DNA from: Dongia_A sp044226685
GTDB taxonomy: Bacteria > Pseudomonadota > Alphaproteobacteria > Dongiales > Dongiaceae
Assembly: GCA_044226685.1 (NCBI GenBank)
Contig: JBGAGP010000009.1
Location: forward strand, 1 to 64,000
Length of the DNA stretch: 64,000 nucleotides
Reading direction: 5' to 3'
Part shown: positions 1 to 8,390 of the stretch, piece after piece
How the letters are laid out: each line of letters opens with the position of its first letter
How positions within the stretch are numbered: the stretch's first letter is position 1
Translations under genes and position numbers: made by a program
The notes under the pieces: generated by a model
What the model saw: only the letters and a program-made list of their open reading frames with translations
Told to the model about the DNA's origin: nothing
The model's database searches: none

Positions 1-39
1 ATGATGTCCCGTCTCGATCTCTTCCCCGATCCGCGATAA
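1..39 (+). other. Possible 3' end of a gene entering from the left
   Basis: One reading frame is open from base 1 to a TAA at 37-39 and ends in the residues LFPDPR. Too little is present to identify a protein, and the frame could be fortuitous. A GC-rich hairpin about 25 bases after the stop is the only support for a gene ending here. Confidence 0.2.
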
Positions 40-62
40 CCGCCGTTCGGGACAAAAACATG

Positions 63-93
63 GGGCCGCCTGCCCGGCTTTCCGGGGCGGCCC
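63..93. terminator. GC-rich hairpin, possible terminator
   Basis: The 8-bp arms GGGCCGCC (63-70) and GGCGGCCC (86-93) enclose a 15-base loop. No T-tract follows on either strand, so intrinsic termination is uncertain. No gene is seen between here and the stop codon at 253. Confidence 0.3.
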
Positions 94-252
94 GTCCAAG
101 GCGCGGGAATATACAGGCCGACCCCGCAGTGTCAACCCCGCCCTGCGCCCGCCCGGCCGCTATTTTGCCAGCTTTGCCAAGCCTTTGGCGACGTTCCGCA
201 AGGCTCGGGCCGGGCCCGGGGGCGGCGGAAGAATGCCGCCCGATTCAACGCC

Positions 253-1275
253 TTAGCGCCGCTTTGCCGGCGGCGTCTCCAGCACCAGGGTGCCGGTGGC
301 GGGGAGCGCGATGCTGCCCTGGCGCTCCAGACCCACGACCTGCAGGACGCCGGTTGCCGGGTTGAGGCTGGCCGCCAGCCGGGTCAGGCGGTTCAGGACC
401 GGCGGGCGCAGCCAGGCAAAGCCCCGGCCCAGTTCAGCCCCGGATTGCTCGACCTGCCGCTTCAGGCTGCGCCAGCGCCCGGCGCTGTCGATGCCGCGCG
501 GCCGCCCGCCCCACTCGGTGTTGAGCCAGTGATTGGCCATCACCTGGTCGCCCTTGTGCACGATGGCGGAGCGTTCCTGGCGCTCGACGACGGCGGATTG
601 CCCCTCCGGACCCGTCAGCGCGAACAGCGCCGGCAGCGCCACCGGCGTGTCGCGCAGCAGGGCGACGGCATGCTCGAAATTGCGCGCCGTCTCGAACGCC
701 AGGCGCAGCAGATGCACCGGCGGCATGGCGCGGGTGCCCGACACCTTGAGGCGGTCGATCAGCCAGTCGATGGGCAGGACGCGGGTGCGATGGCGCAAAG
801 GCGCCTGGTTCAACGCCGCGGCGAAGCGCCCCGGCGCCAGTCCGGTCAGCGTGCCGACAAAACCGGGCCAGGTGACGTTGAGCCATGGCCCCATGGCGCT
901 GCTGTGCCTGGCCACCACGATCTCGCGCCCCAATCCGTCGAAGCGCCAGTCGAGTGCGCGCAACAGCACCGGCGCCACCGCCGCGCAGGTGCAGGCCCAT
1001 TCGTAGGAGATGTTGAGCGCGTGGGCGCCAGGCGCCTCGAGGCGCTTGGCGATGCGGTCGATCTCCGCCGCGTACGGCGTCTCGTTCTTCGCCAGCCAGG
1101 CGCGCGACTTCCAATCCGCCAGCGCCAGCAGCGGCGCGGAGTAGTTGCGGCTGCCCATCTCCATCATCTTGCGCGCGCGGGGCAGCGCCATCTCCACCAG
1201 ATGCGCGGCGCCCAGCGTCCCGCAATCGAAGACCGGGATCTCCGGCAGATCGTCCTCGAGGCCGCGATAGGGCAT
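253..1275 (-). CDS. Ntn-hydrolase of the acid-ceramidase / C45 acyltransferase type
   Basis: A protein of 340 residues without signal peptide. Around residues 90-170 it shows the acid-ceramidase/NAAA-like layout: a candidate nucleophile cysteine in ACTCAAV, then LRALDW (compare RNLDW in the family), then GTLTGLAPGRF followed by an N-Q pair. These enzymes self-process at the cysteine and hydrolyse or transfer amide-linked acyl groups; the substrate here is unknown. The start has a GGAG site 9 bases upstream and lies 18 bases after the stop of the dehydrogenase gene on the same strand, so the two probably form one transcript. In this family cleavage usually exposes an N-terminal Cys, which fits either cysteine of the motif. 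Family assignment is by motif recall only. Confidence 0.55.
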   Translation of the reverse strand: MPYRGLEDDLPEIPVFDCGTLGAAHLVEMALPRARKMMEMGSRNYSAPLLALADWKSRAWLAKNETPYAAEIDRIAKRLEAPGAHALNISYEWACTCAAVAPVLLRALDWRFDGLGREIVVARHSSAMGPWLNVTWPGFVGTLTGLAPGRFAAALNQAPLRHRTRVLPIDWLIDRLKVSGTRAMPPVHLLRLAFETARNFEHAVALLRDTPVALPALFALTGPEGQSAVVERQERSAIVHKGDQVMANHWLNTEWGGRPRGIDSAGRWRSLKRQVEQSGAELGRGFAWLRPPVLNRLTRLAASLNPATGVLQVVGLERQGSIALPATGTLVLETPPAKRR

Positions 1276-1293
1276 GCGTCCGGACTCCGGGGG

Positions 1294-2301
1294 CTACAGC
1301 GCGACCCAGGCGCCGCTGCGCTCCGACTGGAACAGCGCGTCGAGGATGCGCATGTTCTGGATCGCATCCTCGATGCCGTAGGGCAGGCTGGTGCGGCCGA
1401 GGATGGCGAGGGCGAAATTCTCCGCCTGCTCGGCGTACTGGTCGCTGGCCGGCAGCGTTTCGCGCCTGGCGCTGCTGCGGTCGAGCGCCGACCCGTCATC
1501 GACCAGGATGGTGGTCGCCTGGCCCTGCGGCGCGTTGAAGGGGATGATGATCTCCAACCGGCCCTTGGTGCCCAGCGCCTGCACGGTCTGGAACGGCACC
1601 AGCTGGGTCGAGCAGGTGAAGACGAGCTGCCGCCCGTTGCCGAAATCGGCGAGGGCGCCGGCGAGCCGGTCGGTCTTGAAATTCGGGTCGCGCTCGACCA
1701 GGGAAACGACGCGCTTCGGCTCGGCGCCGAACAGGAAACGGGCGCCCACCACGGGATAGCAGCCGATATCCATGATGCCGCCGCCGCCGATATCGGCCTG
1801 GTTGCGGACATTGGCGGGGTCGGTGTTGAAATAGCTGAACACCACATTGACGCATTTGAGCTCGCCCAGCGCGCCGCTCTGCACGATCTCGCGCGCGCGC
1901 AGCCATTGCGGATGGAAGCGCACCATGAAGGCCTCCATCACCAGGCGGTCCTTCGGGCATTGGCGCAGCTGCTCGGCCTCGGCCGCGTTCAGCGCCATCG
2001 GCTTCTCGCACAGCACATGCTTGCCGGCCTTCGCCGCCTGCAGGGTGAGCGGCACGTGCAGGTGATTGGGCAGCGGGTTGTAGACCGCATCGATTTCCGG
2101 ATCGGCCAGCAGCGCCTCGTAGGAGCCGTAGGCCTTGGCGATGCCGAGCTGCTTGGCGGCCGCCTGGGCGCGGGCCAGGTCGCGGGACGCGATGGCGGTG
2201 ACCTCGGAATGGGGCGAGCGCTGGATGCCCGGCGTCACCTTCTTCATGCCGATATCGGCGGTCGAGATGATGCCCCAGCGGATGCGGCGATCGGCGCTCA
2301 T
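1294..2301 (-). CDS. Gfo/Idh/MocA-family NAD(P)-dependent oxidoreductase
   Basis: A protein of 335 residues. The N-terminal Rossmann fold begins RIRWGIISTADIG and leads to the family hallmark CEKPMALN near residue 95, whose lysine is a catalytic or cofactor-contacting residue. The C-terminal half is the alpha/beta GFO_IDH_MocA_C domain (GGGGIMDIGCYPV). It most resembles the D-xylose dehydrogenase / dihydrodiol dehydrogenase subgroup. The frame stays open further upstream, but ATG 2301 is chosen because AGGGGG sits 5-8 bases before it and the family sequence starts there. It is first in a two-gene unit with the Ntn hydrolase. The substrate, likely a sugar or cyclic polyol, cannot be told from sequence. 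Confidence 0.8.
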   Translation of the reverse strand: MSADRRIRWGIISTADIGMKKVTPGIQRSPHSEVTAIASRDLARAQAAAKQLGIAKAYGSYEALLADPEIDAVYNPLPNHLHVPLTLQAAKAGKHVLCEKPMALNAAEAEQLRQCPKDRLVMEAFMVRFHPQWLRAREIVQSGALGELKCVNVVFSYFNTDPANVRNQADIGGGGIMDIGCYPVVGARFLFGAEPKRVVSLVERDPNFKTDRLAGALADFGNGRQLVFTCSTQLVPFQTVQALGTKGRLEIIIPFNAPQGQATTILVDDGSALDRSSARRETLPASDQYAEQAENFALAILGRTSLPYGIEDAIQNMRILDALFQSERSGAWVAL

Positions 2302-2429
2302 ATGTCCCCCTGAAAATGCTTCGTCGGATGGCGAAATGCGCGCCGGCGGCATTCCCGCAAATCCGGGCCGCTTCCGGCGGAGGCCGACTATGCCACAGAA
2401 GCCGGGCCCGCCAAACGCCGGGTAGGCGT

Positions 2430-2462
2430 TCCGGGGCGAATCCCGCGGAAATCCGCCCCGGA
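2430..2462. other. Nested GC hairpin between the dehydrogenase and tRNA-Ser
   Basis: The 9-bp arms TCCGGGGCG (2430-2438) and CGCCCCGGA (2454-2462) flank a loop containing CCCGCGG. It lies between divergently oriented units with no adjacent T-run. It could protect an RNA end or be a regulatory dyad. The rest of 2302-2556 shows nothing recognisable apart from the presumed promoters. Confidence 0.3.
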
Positions 2463-2556
2463 CCGGCCTGTTCTGAGGGATTTCCCAGCAGGCTTGCGGC
2501 CCGCCGCCGCCATCGCTATTGTCCGGCCGCCTTCGGCGAACCACACCTTGATTTGC

Positions 2557-2646
2557 GGAGAGGTGCCAGAGTGGTCGATTGGGACGGTCTCGAAAACCGT
2601 TGTACCCGCAAGGGTACCGTGAGTTCGAATCTCACCCTCTCCGCCA
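2557..2646 (+). tRNA. tRNA-Ser (anticodon CGA)
   Basis: A class II tRNA of 90 bases including an encoded CCA at 2644-2646. The acceptor stem pairs GGAGAGG (2557-2563) with CCTCTCC (2636-2642) and the discriminator is G. The anticodon stem ACGGT/ACCGT carries the loop CTCGAAA with anticodon CGA at 2591-2593, which reads UCG serine codons. A long variable arm (pairing tacc with ggta) and the T-loop TTCGAAT follow, typical of bacterial tRNA-Ser. Confidence 0.96.
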
Positions 2647-2682
2647 TCTCCAAGCCAGCCTCACCTCGCGCCCGGCTGACGT

Positions 2683-3786
2683 TCAGTCGATCTCGTGCGC
2701 CGGCGTGCGCCCTTGCGCGCCACGCGGCGCCGCGCGCAGGTATTGCGCCGGCCAAGTGGTGTCGTGGCCCAGCTCCCGCGCGGCGTCCAGCGGCCAATAG
2801 GGGCTGCGCAACAGCTCGCGCGCCAGCAGCACCATGTCGGCCTGACCATTGCGGATGATGTGGTCCGCCTGGGCGGCGCCGGTGATCAAGCCGACCGCGG
2901 CGGTGGCGATGCCGGCTTCGCGCCGGATGCGCTGGGCGAAAGGCGTCTGGTAGCCGGGACCGGTCGGAATCGGCGCGCTGGCGACGTTGCCGCCGGAGGA
3001 GGAATCGATCAGGTCGACGCCGAGCGCCTTCAACTGGCGCGCCAGCTCGATGGTCTGCTCGATGTCCCAGCCGCCCTCCACCCAGTCGGTGCAGGACAGG
3101 CGCACGAAGAGCGGCGCCCGGTCGGGCACCACCTTGCGCACGGCGGCCACCGTGTCGCGCAGGAAGCGCGTGCGGTTCTCGAACGACCCGCCGTAATTGT
3201 CCTTGCGCGTGTTGCTGAGCGGCGAGAGGAACTCGTGGAATAGGTAGCCATGCGCCGCGTGCACCTCGATGACGCGGAACCCGGCGCGATAGGCGCGCCC
3301 CGCCGCCTGCACGAAGGCCGTCTGCAGGCCGGCGATCTGGGCCACGCTCAACTCCGCCGGCACCGGGTAGTCGGGCGCGAAGGGTGCGGTCGTCGGGCCC
3401 AGGGCCTGCCAGCCACCGTCGCTTTCCGCCACCTTGCCGCTGCCGGACCACGGGCGATGGGTGCTGGCCTTGCGGCCGGCATGGGCGAGCTGGATGCCGG
3501 CGACGGCGCCCTGCTCGTCGATGAACCGGGTCACCCGCTCCAGGGGCTCGAAATGCTTTTCGCTCCACACCCCCAGATCCTGCGGCGAGATGCGGCCTTC
3601 CGGCGTTACCGCCGCAGCCTCGGTGAAGACCAGGCCGGCACCGCCCACCGCGCGGGTCGCCAGGTGCACAAAATGCCAGTCATTGGCGAAGCCGTCGGTG
3701 GACGAATACTGGCACATCGGCGAGACGCCGATCCGGTTGGCGAAGCTCACGTCGCGCAGGCGCAACGTGTCGAACAGATGTGACAT
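2683..3786 (-). CDS. namA: NADH:flavin oxidoreductase, Old Yellow Enzyme (YqjM/NamA class)
   Basis: A protein of 367 residues with a complete FMN-binding TIM barrel. Visible marks are SPMCQYS near residue 22 (the cysteine that tunes FMN in YqjM-class enzymes), QLAHAGRKA near 100, EVHAAHGYL near 173 (substrate-binding histidine pair) and the C-terminal MVLLAREL phosphate-binding region. Such enzymes reduce activated C=C bonds of enals, enones, maleimides and nitro compounds with NADPH, in the cytoplasm. Upstream on the same strand, 174 bases away, is a MarR-type gene that may control it. The 5' ATG has a GAGG-type site. Confidence 0.85.
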   Translation of the reverse strand: MSHLFDTLRLRDVSFANRIGVSPMCQYSSTDGFANDWHFVHLATRAVGGAGLVFTEAAAVTPEGRISPQDLGVWSEKHFEPLERVTRFIDEQGAVAGIQLAHAGRKASTHRPWSGSGKVAESDGGWQALGPTTAPFAPDYPVPAELSVAQIAGLQTAFVQAAGRAYRAGFRVIEVHAAHGYLFHEFLSPLSNTRKDNYGGSFENRTRFLRDTVAAVRKVVPDRAPLFVRLSCTDWVEGGWDIEQTIELARQLKALGVDLIDSSSGGNVASAPIPTGPGYQTPFAQRIRREAGIATAAVGLITGAAQADHIIRNGQADMVLLARELLRSPYWPLDAARELGHDTTWPAQYLRAAPRGAQGRTPAHEID

Positions 3787-3960
3787 GGGAGGTCCTCGGG
3801 GGTGATCCTGGCTGGGAAACCGGCAGCGCTCTCGAGGATAGAGGTTGGGGTGCTGCCCAGTCCAGACAAGGCCCCGTCCCGGCGGCGGGCAGTGGCGACC
3901 GTCGGCGCGGCGTGCTTTCCCCCGTCGTCGCTCAGGTTATTCCGTGTGACCGCGACCCGG

Positions 3961-4386
3961 TTATTCGGCGCTGGCGTGCCGGTGAAAGGCGCCGTCGATC
4001 AGATGGCGCAACGACCTGAGCAGCAGGCGCTGCTCCCGTTCGCTCATCTGCTTGAGGGCGCGGGTGATCGGCTTCATCGGGTCGTGGCGCAGCAGCCTGG
4101 CACCGGCCGCGGTCAGCTCGACCACCTGCTCGCGCGCGTCGCGCTTCGAGGTGTAGGAGACCAGCAGCCGCTTGCGTTTCAGTCCGGTGACGATCTGCGA
4201 GGCGGCGCTGTGCGAACTGGCATGCACCCCGGCGAAGGCGCGGATGGTGCGGGCGGTGCGGTCGGCGCGCGCGTAGTAGCGCAGCGCGCTCCACTGCGCC
4301 GGCTTCAGGTCATGCGCATAGGCAGCGCCCTGAATCCGGCGCGACAAATGCTCGATCAATTCGGCAATCGCGTTTGCCTGGGTCAC
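3961..4386 (-). CDS. MarR-family winged-helix transcriptional regulator
   Basis: A protein of 141 residues starting at GTG 4386, with GGAGG 6 bases upstream. The winged helix spans about residues 25-95: KPAQWSALRYYARA, then the recognition helix region SAASQIVTGLKRKRLL and the wing YTSKRDAREQVVELT. The C-terminal helix would form the dimer interface. It is followed by the Old Yellow Enzyme gene on the same strand, so regulation of that flavoenzyme is plausible. No ligand can be deduced. Confidence 0.8.
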   Translation of the reverse strand: MTQANAIAELIEHLSRRIQGAAYAHDLKPAQWSALRYYARADRTARTIRAFAGVHASSHSAASQIVTGLKRKRLLVSYTSKRDAREQVVELTAAGARLLRHDPMKPITRALKQMSEREQRLLLRSLRHLIDGAFHRHASAE

Positions 4387-5510
4387 GGCCGGCCTCCGGG
4401 CGACGCCGCGGCTCTTGGCGGCGGTTCAACGGCCGCCACAGCCAGGGATGTGTTCGAGGCGCTCGGCATGGGAAGGATCCGGGAATCACCGTTTCAGTGG
4501 ACTTCATTGCGAACGACCGGGCACTGGCAATGTCACGATCGGTTTGTCGACGGCGCCATCGCGGGGGATGGCGGTTAAGCATCTGCTGCAACGCTGTTTT
4601 CCAAGGCCGGCACGGCGGCTTGTCGATTCTGGGCATCAACCGACGGGGACCGGCACCGAGCAATTGTTCAATACTGCGGCATATCCAGCAACTCAAGCTG
4701 GCCGAACTTTAGTATATTGAACGTAAATATTATTAAATTATCATTTAAGCGACAGCATGAGATGAAATTCATGCCTGCTTGAGGCTCACCCAATACCTGT
4801 TGCGCCTCTTTTAAGTGTAAAACATTCGTGTCGTTCAGCCACTTGGCGCGACGCTCCGGAAGAACCGCGGTGGGAATTGTGGCACCCGGCCATCGGCGCG
4901 TCCGCCGGGGCCGCACACGCCGCGCCGGAGCGGCAGTCACCGGTATCGACCTGATATTTCGTGCGTTTGATGTGGCCTGTCGCATGTCGGCCGGATCGGC
5001 GATAGCCTGCCCGGGCAAGCGGGACTGGACCGCGCCGGGACCCCCCGGGGGCCGGCCGGAACGCTCTTCACGGCTGCTTCCTGTCAGGCGGGCGCACACA
5101 CGCTTCGAGCATCCCGCAGTAGACCTGGTGCAATCAATTGGATCATCACATTCGATATACTTAATATATTAGATTCTTATACATCAACCTCAGCAGAACA
5201 GAGATTCAATCGAGAGGCGAGATATGATGGGTGGAGTCTGAGCCCGGCACGCGTGCCGGAGCGGCATTCTGGACACTCGGCGTTGACCGCTGATTGCGTC
5301 GTCTCGCGCTCTTCTGGTCGCCGGCGTTATGGGAAAGCGTCACGGGAAAGCGTCACGGGGCAACGTCACGGGAGTGTCATGACGGATACCGTGCGCGAGC
5401 TGCATTTACCGTTCTTACATAAGTTACTAATATACAACTTCGCGATTCGATTATGGGCGCGGCGGGATGCATGACGCCGGGATCGAGTGCATGAGTGACG
5501 GGGAATCCGG
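4387..5510. other. Gene-free stretch of 1.1 kb with AT-rich islands
   Basis: No open frame here has normal codon composition, a ribosome site or family resemblance. AT-rich islands lie at about 4710-4760, 5130-5200 and 5395-5450, against a background above 65% GC. The middle part (4840-5110) is GC-rich. Possible contents are promoters for the flanking MarR gene and the gene at 5511, an unrecognised small RNA, or a decayed gene. The 13-bp tandem repeats are listed separately. Confidence 0.5.
5331..5369 (+). repeat. 13-bp direct tandem repeat, three units
   Basis: GGGAAAGCGTCAC occurs at 5331-5343 and again at 5344-5356, followed by the variant GGGGCAACGTCAC at 5357-5369 and a decayed fourth copy starting GGGAGTGTCA. 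The spacing is exactly 13 bases, a little over one helical turn. It could be an iterated protein-binding site or a slippage tract. Confidence 0.75.
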
Positions 5511-6149
5511 ATGGTAACGGGGAAGATCAGGCCGCATTCGAAGCAGCGCACCGACGGAGCGATACCGAAGGAGCTGATGTTGCGCATCGCCGGCGATCTC
5601 CAGGGTGTCACCCGGAGGATCGCCGAGATCAAGGATCTCTGCGAGTGGCAGCTGAGCGACCTCAGCGACACAGTGCAGGTCGCGGCCAGCATCCGTGATC
5701 GCCTGGCCGAGGGTGCGCTGCGGGACGTCGAGCCCGCCTTCCAGGCCCTGATCGACGAAATGACGGCGCTGCATCGGCGCCTCGACGGGCATGTCGCGAC
5801 GGGTCATGAGATCGCCCAGGAATTTCTTGTTGTCGCCCGGACCATGGCGCAGGAACTGGAATCCGTAAAAGGCGAGTTCGGGGAGCGCGCGAGGTCGGCG
5901 GCGGTCGCCGCCGCCAGTGCCGCCGCCGCGGGAGAGGCCAGCATCATCTCGCTGCAGGATCATCGCGCGGCCAAGGGCGAGGCGGTTGCCGTGAACCGGC
6001 GCGCAGAGCAGTTGAGCCAATCGCTCCGGCTGCTCGAGGCTTCCATTGCCGTGCTGTTCCAGGCCCAGGTGCAAAGCGGCGCCGAGGTTGCCTCGCTGCG
6101 CCAGCGCATGCAGGCCTATGAGCGCCGCTTATTCGCCGCTGCGGGTTGA
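5511..6149 (+). CDS. Hypothetical helical / coiled-coil protein
   Basis: A protein of 212 residues with no family I recognise. Its G/C third-position bias supports real coding. After a basic N-terminus the sequence is almost wholly helical: heptad-like stretches at about 30-75 (DLQGVTRRIAEIKDLCEWQL), 80-120 and 160-205, broken by an alanine-rich linker near 130-145. No signal peptide or membrane segment is seen. No strong ribosome site precedes ATG 5511. An internal ATG at 5577 (MLRIAGDLQ) is an alternative start. Its neighbours give no functional clue. Confidence 0.5.
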   Translation: MVTGKIRPHSKQRTDGAIPKELMLRIAGDLQGVTRRIAEIKDLCEWQLSDLSDTVQVAASIRDRLAEGALRDVEPAFQALIDEMTALHRRLDGHVATGHEIAQEFLVVARTMAQELESVKGEFGERARSAAVAAASAAAAGEASIISLQDHRAAKGEAVAVNRRAEQLSQSLRLLEASIAVLFQAQVQSGAEVASLRQRMQAYERRLFAAAG

Positions 6150-6364
6150 ACTTGCGGCGCGACGCGGAAGCGTCGTGGGGCGTTCAACCGGCCCTAGTCA
6201 GCCATCCGTCAGGTCGGACTGTTAATCAGGCTCCGTCGCGGGGGTAAGCCTGCCGTCCGGGTCTTGAAGCCAGTGCCCAGAACCCGTCTGCAACAGCCTG
6301 GCCCCGTGCGGCCCGGTGGAGCTTCTCTGCGACGGCGCCGATGACCATTGAAGGATCGCAGAAC

Positions 6365-6829
6365 ATGCTCTCCATGCAACATATCCATCCGATGCTGGTG
6401 CATTTCCCCATCGTGTTGGTCCTGCTGCTTGCGTTGTTGGATACCGTCGCGACCATGCGCGGCGTGCCGGTGACCGGGCGCACGCCGGCCGGCAATGCGT
6501 CGACCGGCCTCGCCGTGCTGCTCGGCGGCTTCGCGATTGCCGCCTATCTCTTTGGCGACATGGCCCTGGAGTTTGCCGAGGATGGCGGCTTCAGCAGCGA
6601 AATTGCGGAAATCCACGAGCACCTCGGCATGGCGGCCGCCGCCGCCTTCGCCGTCTGGGCGATCATCCGGGCCGTCATCTGGTGGCGCAACGGCAGGCTG
6701 CCCGGCGCATTGGTCAGCGTGCTCGAACTGGCCGGCGCGGCCCTGGTGCTGGCCACGGCCTTCTACGGCGGCCAGCTTGTCTACGATTTGGGAGTCAACG
6801 TCGCCGCGCCGGCCGCTGCCGGCGGGTGA
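6365..6829 (+). CDS. DUF2231-family membrane protein
   Basis: A protein of 154 residues. It opens with the family signature IHPMLVHFPIVLVLLL, followed by four predicted membrane segments (about 10-30, 45-65, 85-105 and 115-140). A histidine-containing loop (EIHEHLG) lies before the third segment. The function of DUF2231 proteins is not settled; some sit next to redox or heme proteins. ATG 6365 is preferred over an upstream ATG at 6341 because AAGGA lies 9 bases before it and the signature then starts at residue 7. It appears to be a stand-alone gene. Confidence 0.75.
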   Translation: MLSMQHIHPMLVHFPIVLVLLLALLDTVATMRGVPVTGRTPAGNASTGLAVLLGGFAIAAYLFGDMALEFAEDGGFSSEIAEIHEHLGMAAAAAFAVWAIIRAVIWWRNGRLPGALVSVLELAGAALVLATAFYGGQLVYDLGVNVAAPAAAGG

Positions 6830-6992
6830 GCGCAGGCCCCGGCCCACAGGTTTCCTGCTGGGCCGGGTTGTGACAGCATTCACTGTCCAGCCGCTGATTC
6901 GTGCTAAGGTCCGTCGCTAGTCGCGACAGGGCGAGGCGTCGATTTTGCCGCCGGGAATTAAGGACCGCCCGCCGCCGATGTGGGAGGTCGAT

Positions 6993-8384
6993 ATGGCAAG
7001 AAACGGCGTGGGGATGGTCAGCACCGCAGCGGCTGGTTCTTCGGCGCTGCGGGTGCGGCCGGGTGAAGCCCGGCAGGCGCGCGAGGTCAGCGCAGCCCAG
7101 GCGGCGGGACTCGTGCGTTCCGGTATGTGGCTCGACTGGGGCTTCGGCCTGGTGCAGCCCGACAAGTTCGACCAGGCCCTGGCGGGGCGGCGGGATGAGT
7201 TGCGCGGCGTCAAGATCCGTTGCTGCCTGTCGATGCGGCCGCGCGCGGTGCTGGAATGCGACCAGACCGGCGACCACTTCCTGTGGTTCAACTGGCATTT
7301 CTCCGGCTATGACCGCAAGAAACACGATGCCGGGCGCTGCAATTACATCCCGATGAATTTCGGCGAGGTGCCGGATTGGTACCGCCGCTTCATCGATCCG
7401 GTCGATATCGCCGTCTTCAAGACCTCGCCCATCGACGAAAACGGCTGCTTCAGCTTCGGAGCTTCTTCCACCTACACCCAGGCGATCATCGAGCGGGCAC
7501 GCTGCGTCATCGTCGAGGTCTGCCCGCACATGCCGCAAGTCTTCGGCGAGCAGAGCGCGGTCCATATCAGCGATGTCGATTACATCATCGCCGACGGCGG
7601 CGATCCGCTGCCCGAGATCAAGAACCCGCCGGTCAGCGACATCGACCGCAAGATCGCCTCGCTCATCGCCGCCGAGGTCGAGGACGGCGCTTGCCTGCAG
7701 ATCGGCATCGGCGGCATGCCGAACGCTGTCTGCTCCATGCTGCGCGAGGCGGGGGTGAAGGATCTCGGCATCCATACCGAGATGCTGACCGACGGCATCG
7801 TCGACCTGATCGAGGCGGGGCTGATCACCGGGTCGCGCAAGACGCTCAACCCGGGCAAGGTGGTGTTCACCTTCTCCGCAGGGTCGCAGCGGCAGTATGA
7901 CGCCATCCACCGCAACCCCATCATCAACGCGTATCCGGTGGACTATACCAACCTGCCCCACAACATCATGCAGAACGACAACGTCGTCTCGATCAACAAC
8001 ACCACGCAGATGGACCTGCAGGGCCAGGCGGCCTCGGAAAGCGACGGCCACCGCCACATCAGCGGCACCGGCGGCCAGCTGCAATTCGTGCGCGGCGCCT
8101 ATGCCTCGAAGGGCGGCAAGAGCTTCATCTGCATGTCATCGACCTACGACAAGAAGGGCGAGCCCCGGAGCCGCATCGTCACCGCGCTGACCGGCGGCAA
8201 CGTGGTGACCACGCCGCGCACCGACGTCATGTACGTGGTGACCGAATACGGCATCGTGAACCTGAAGGGCAAGTCGGTGGCCGAGCGGGCCAAGGCCCTG
8301 ATCTCGATCGCGCATCCGGATTTCCGCGAGCAGCTGGAGCGCGACGCCTACGAGAAGAACATCATCTGCAAGGGCTACAGCTAG
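6993..8384 (+). CDS. Acetyl-CoA hydrolase/transferase family CoA-transferase
   Basis: A protein of 463 residues covering both halves of the family. The N-terminal half (LVRSGMWLDWGFG) and C-terminal half contain HTEMLTDGIVDL, with the presumed catalytic glutamate, and the glycine-rich GTGGQLQFVRGA typical of 4-hydroxybutyrate / butyryl-CoA:acetate CoA-transferases. Such enzymes move CoA between short-chain acids in the cytoplasm; the exact acid is not evident. ATG 6993 is chosen for the GGGAGGT 5 bases upstream, although the frame is open further back. The FUSC gene begins 6 bases after the stop, so both are probably co-transcribed. Confidence 0.82.
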   Translation: MARNGVGMVSTAAAGSSALRVRPGEARQAREVSAAQAAGLVRSGMWLDWGFGLVQPDKFDQALAGRRDELRGVKIRCCLSMRPRAVLECDQTGDHFLWFNWHFSGYDRKKHDAGRCNYIPMNFGEVPDWYRRFIDPVDIAVFKTSPIDENGCFSFGASSTYTQAIIERARCVIVEVCPHMPQVFGEQSAVHISDVDYIIADGGDPLPEIKNPPVSDIDRKIASLIAAEVEDGACLQIGIGGMPNAVCSMLREAGVKDLGIHTEMLTDGIVDLIEAGLITGSRKTLNPGKVVFTFSAGSQRQYDAIHRNPIINAYPVDYTNLPHNIMQNDNVVSINNTTQMDLQGQAASESDGHRHISGTGGQLQFVRGAYASKGGKSFICMSSTYDKKGEPRSRIVTALTGGNVVTTPRTDVMYVVTEYGIVNLKGKSVAERAKALISIAHPDFREQLERDAYEKNIICKGYS

Positions 8385-8390
8385 CGGCGG

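Noticed and set aside
445..2313. Long plus-strand frame over the Ntn hydrolase and dehydrogenase genes
   Set aside because: Antisense shadow of two recognisable genes, without motifs.
4668..5099. A 143-codon minus-strand frame in the gene-free region
   Set aside because: Its codon use and composition change abruptly between AT-rich and GC-rich parts, and there is no ribosome site or motif.
5331..5369. CRISPR array
   Set aside because: The units are 13 bases, directly adjacent without spacers, and no cas gene is in the window.
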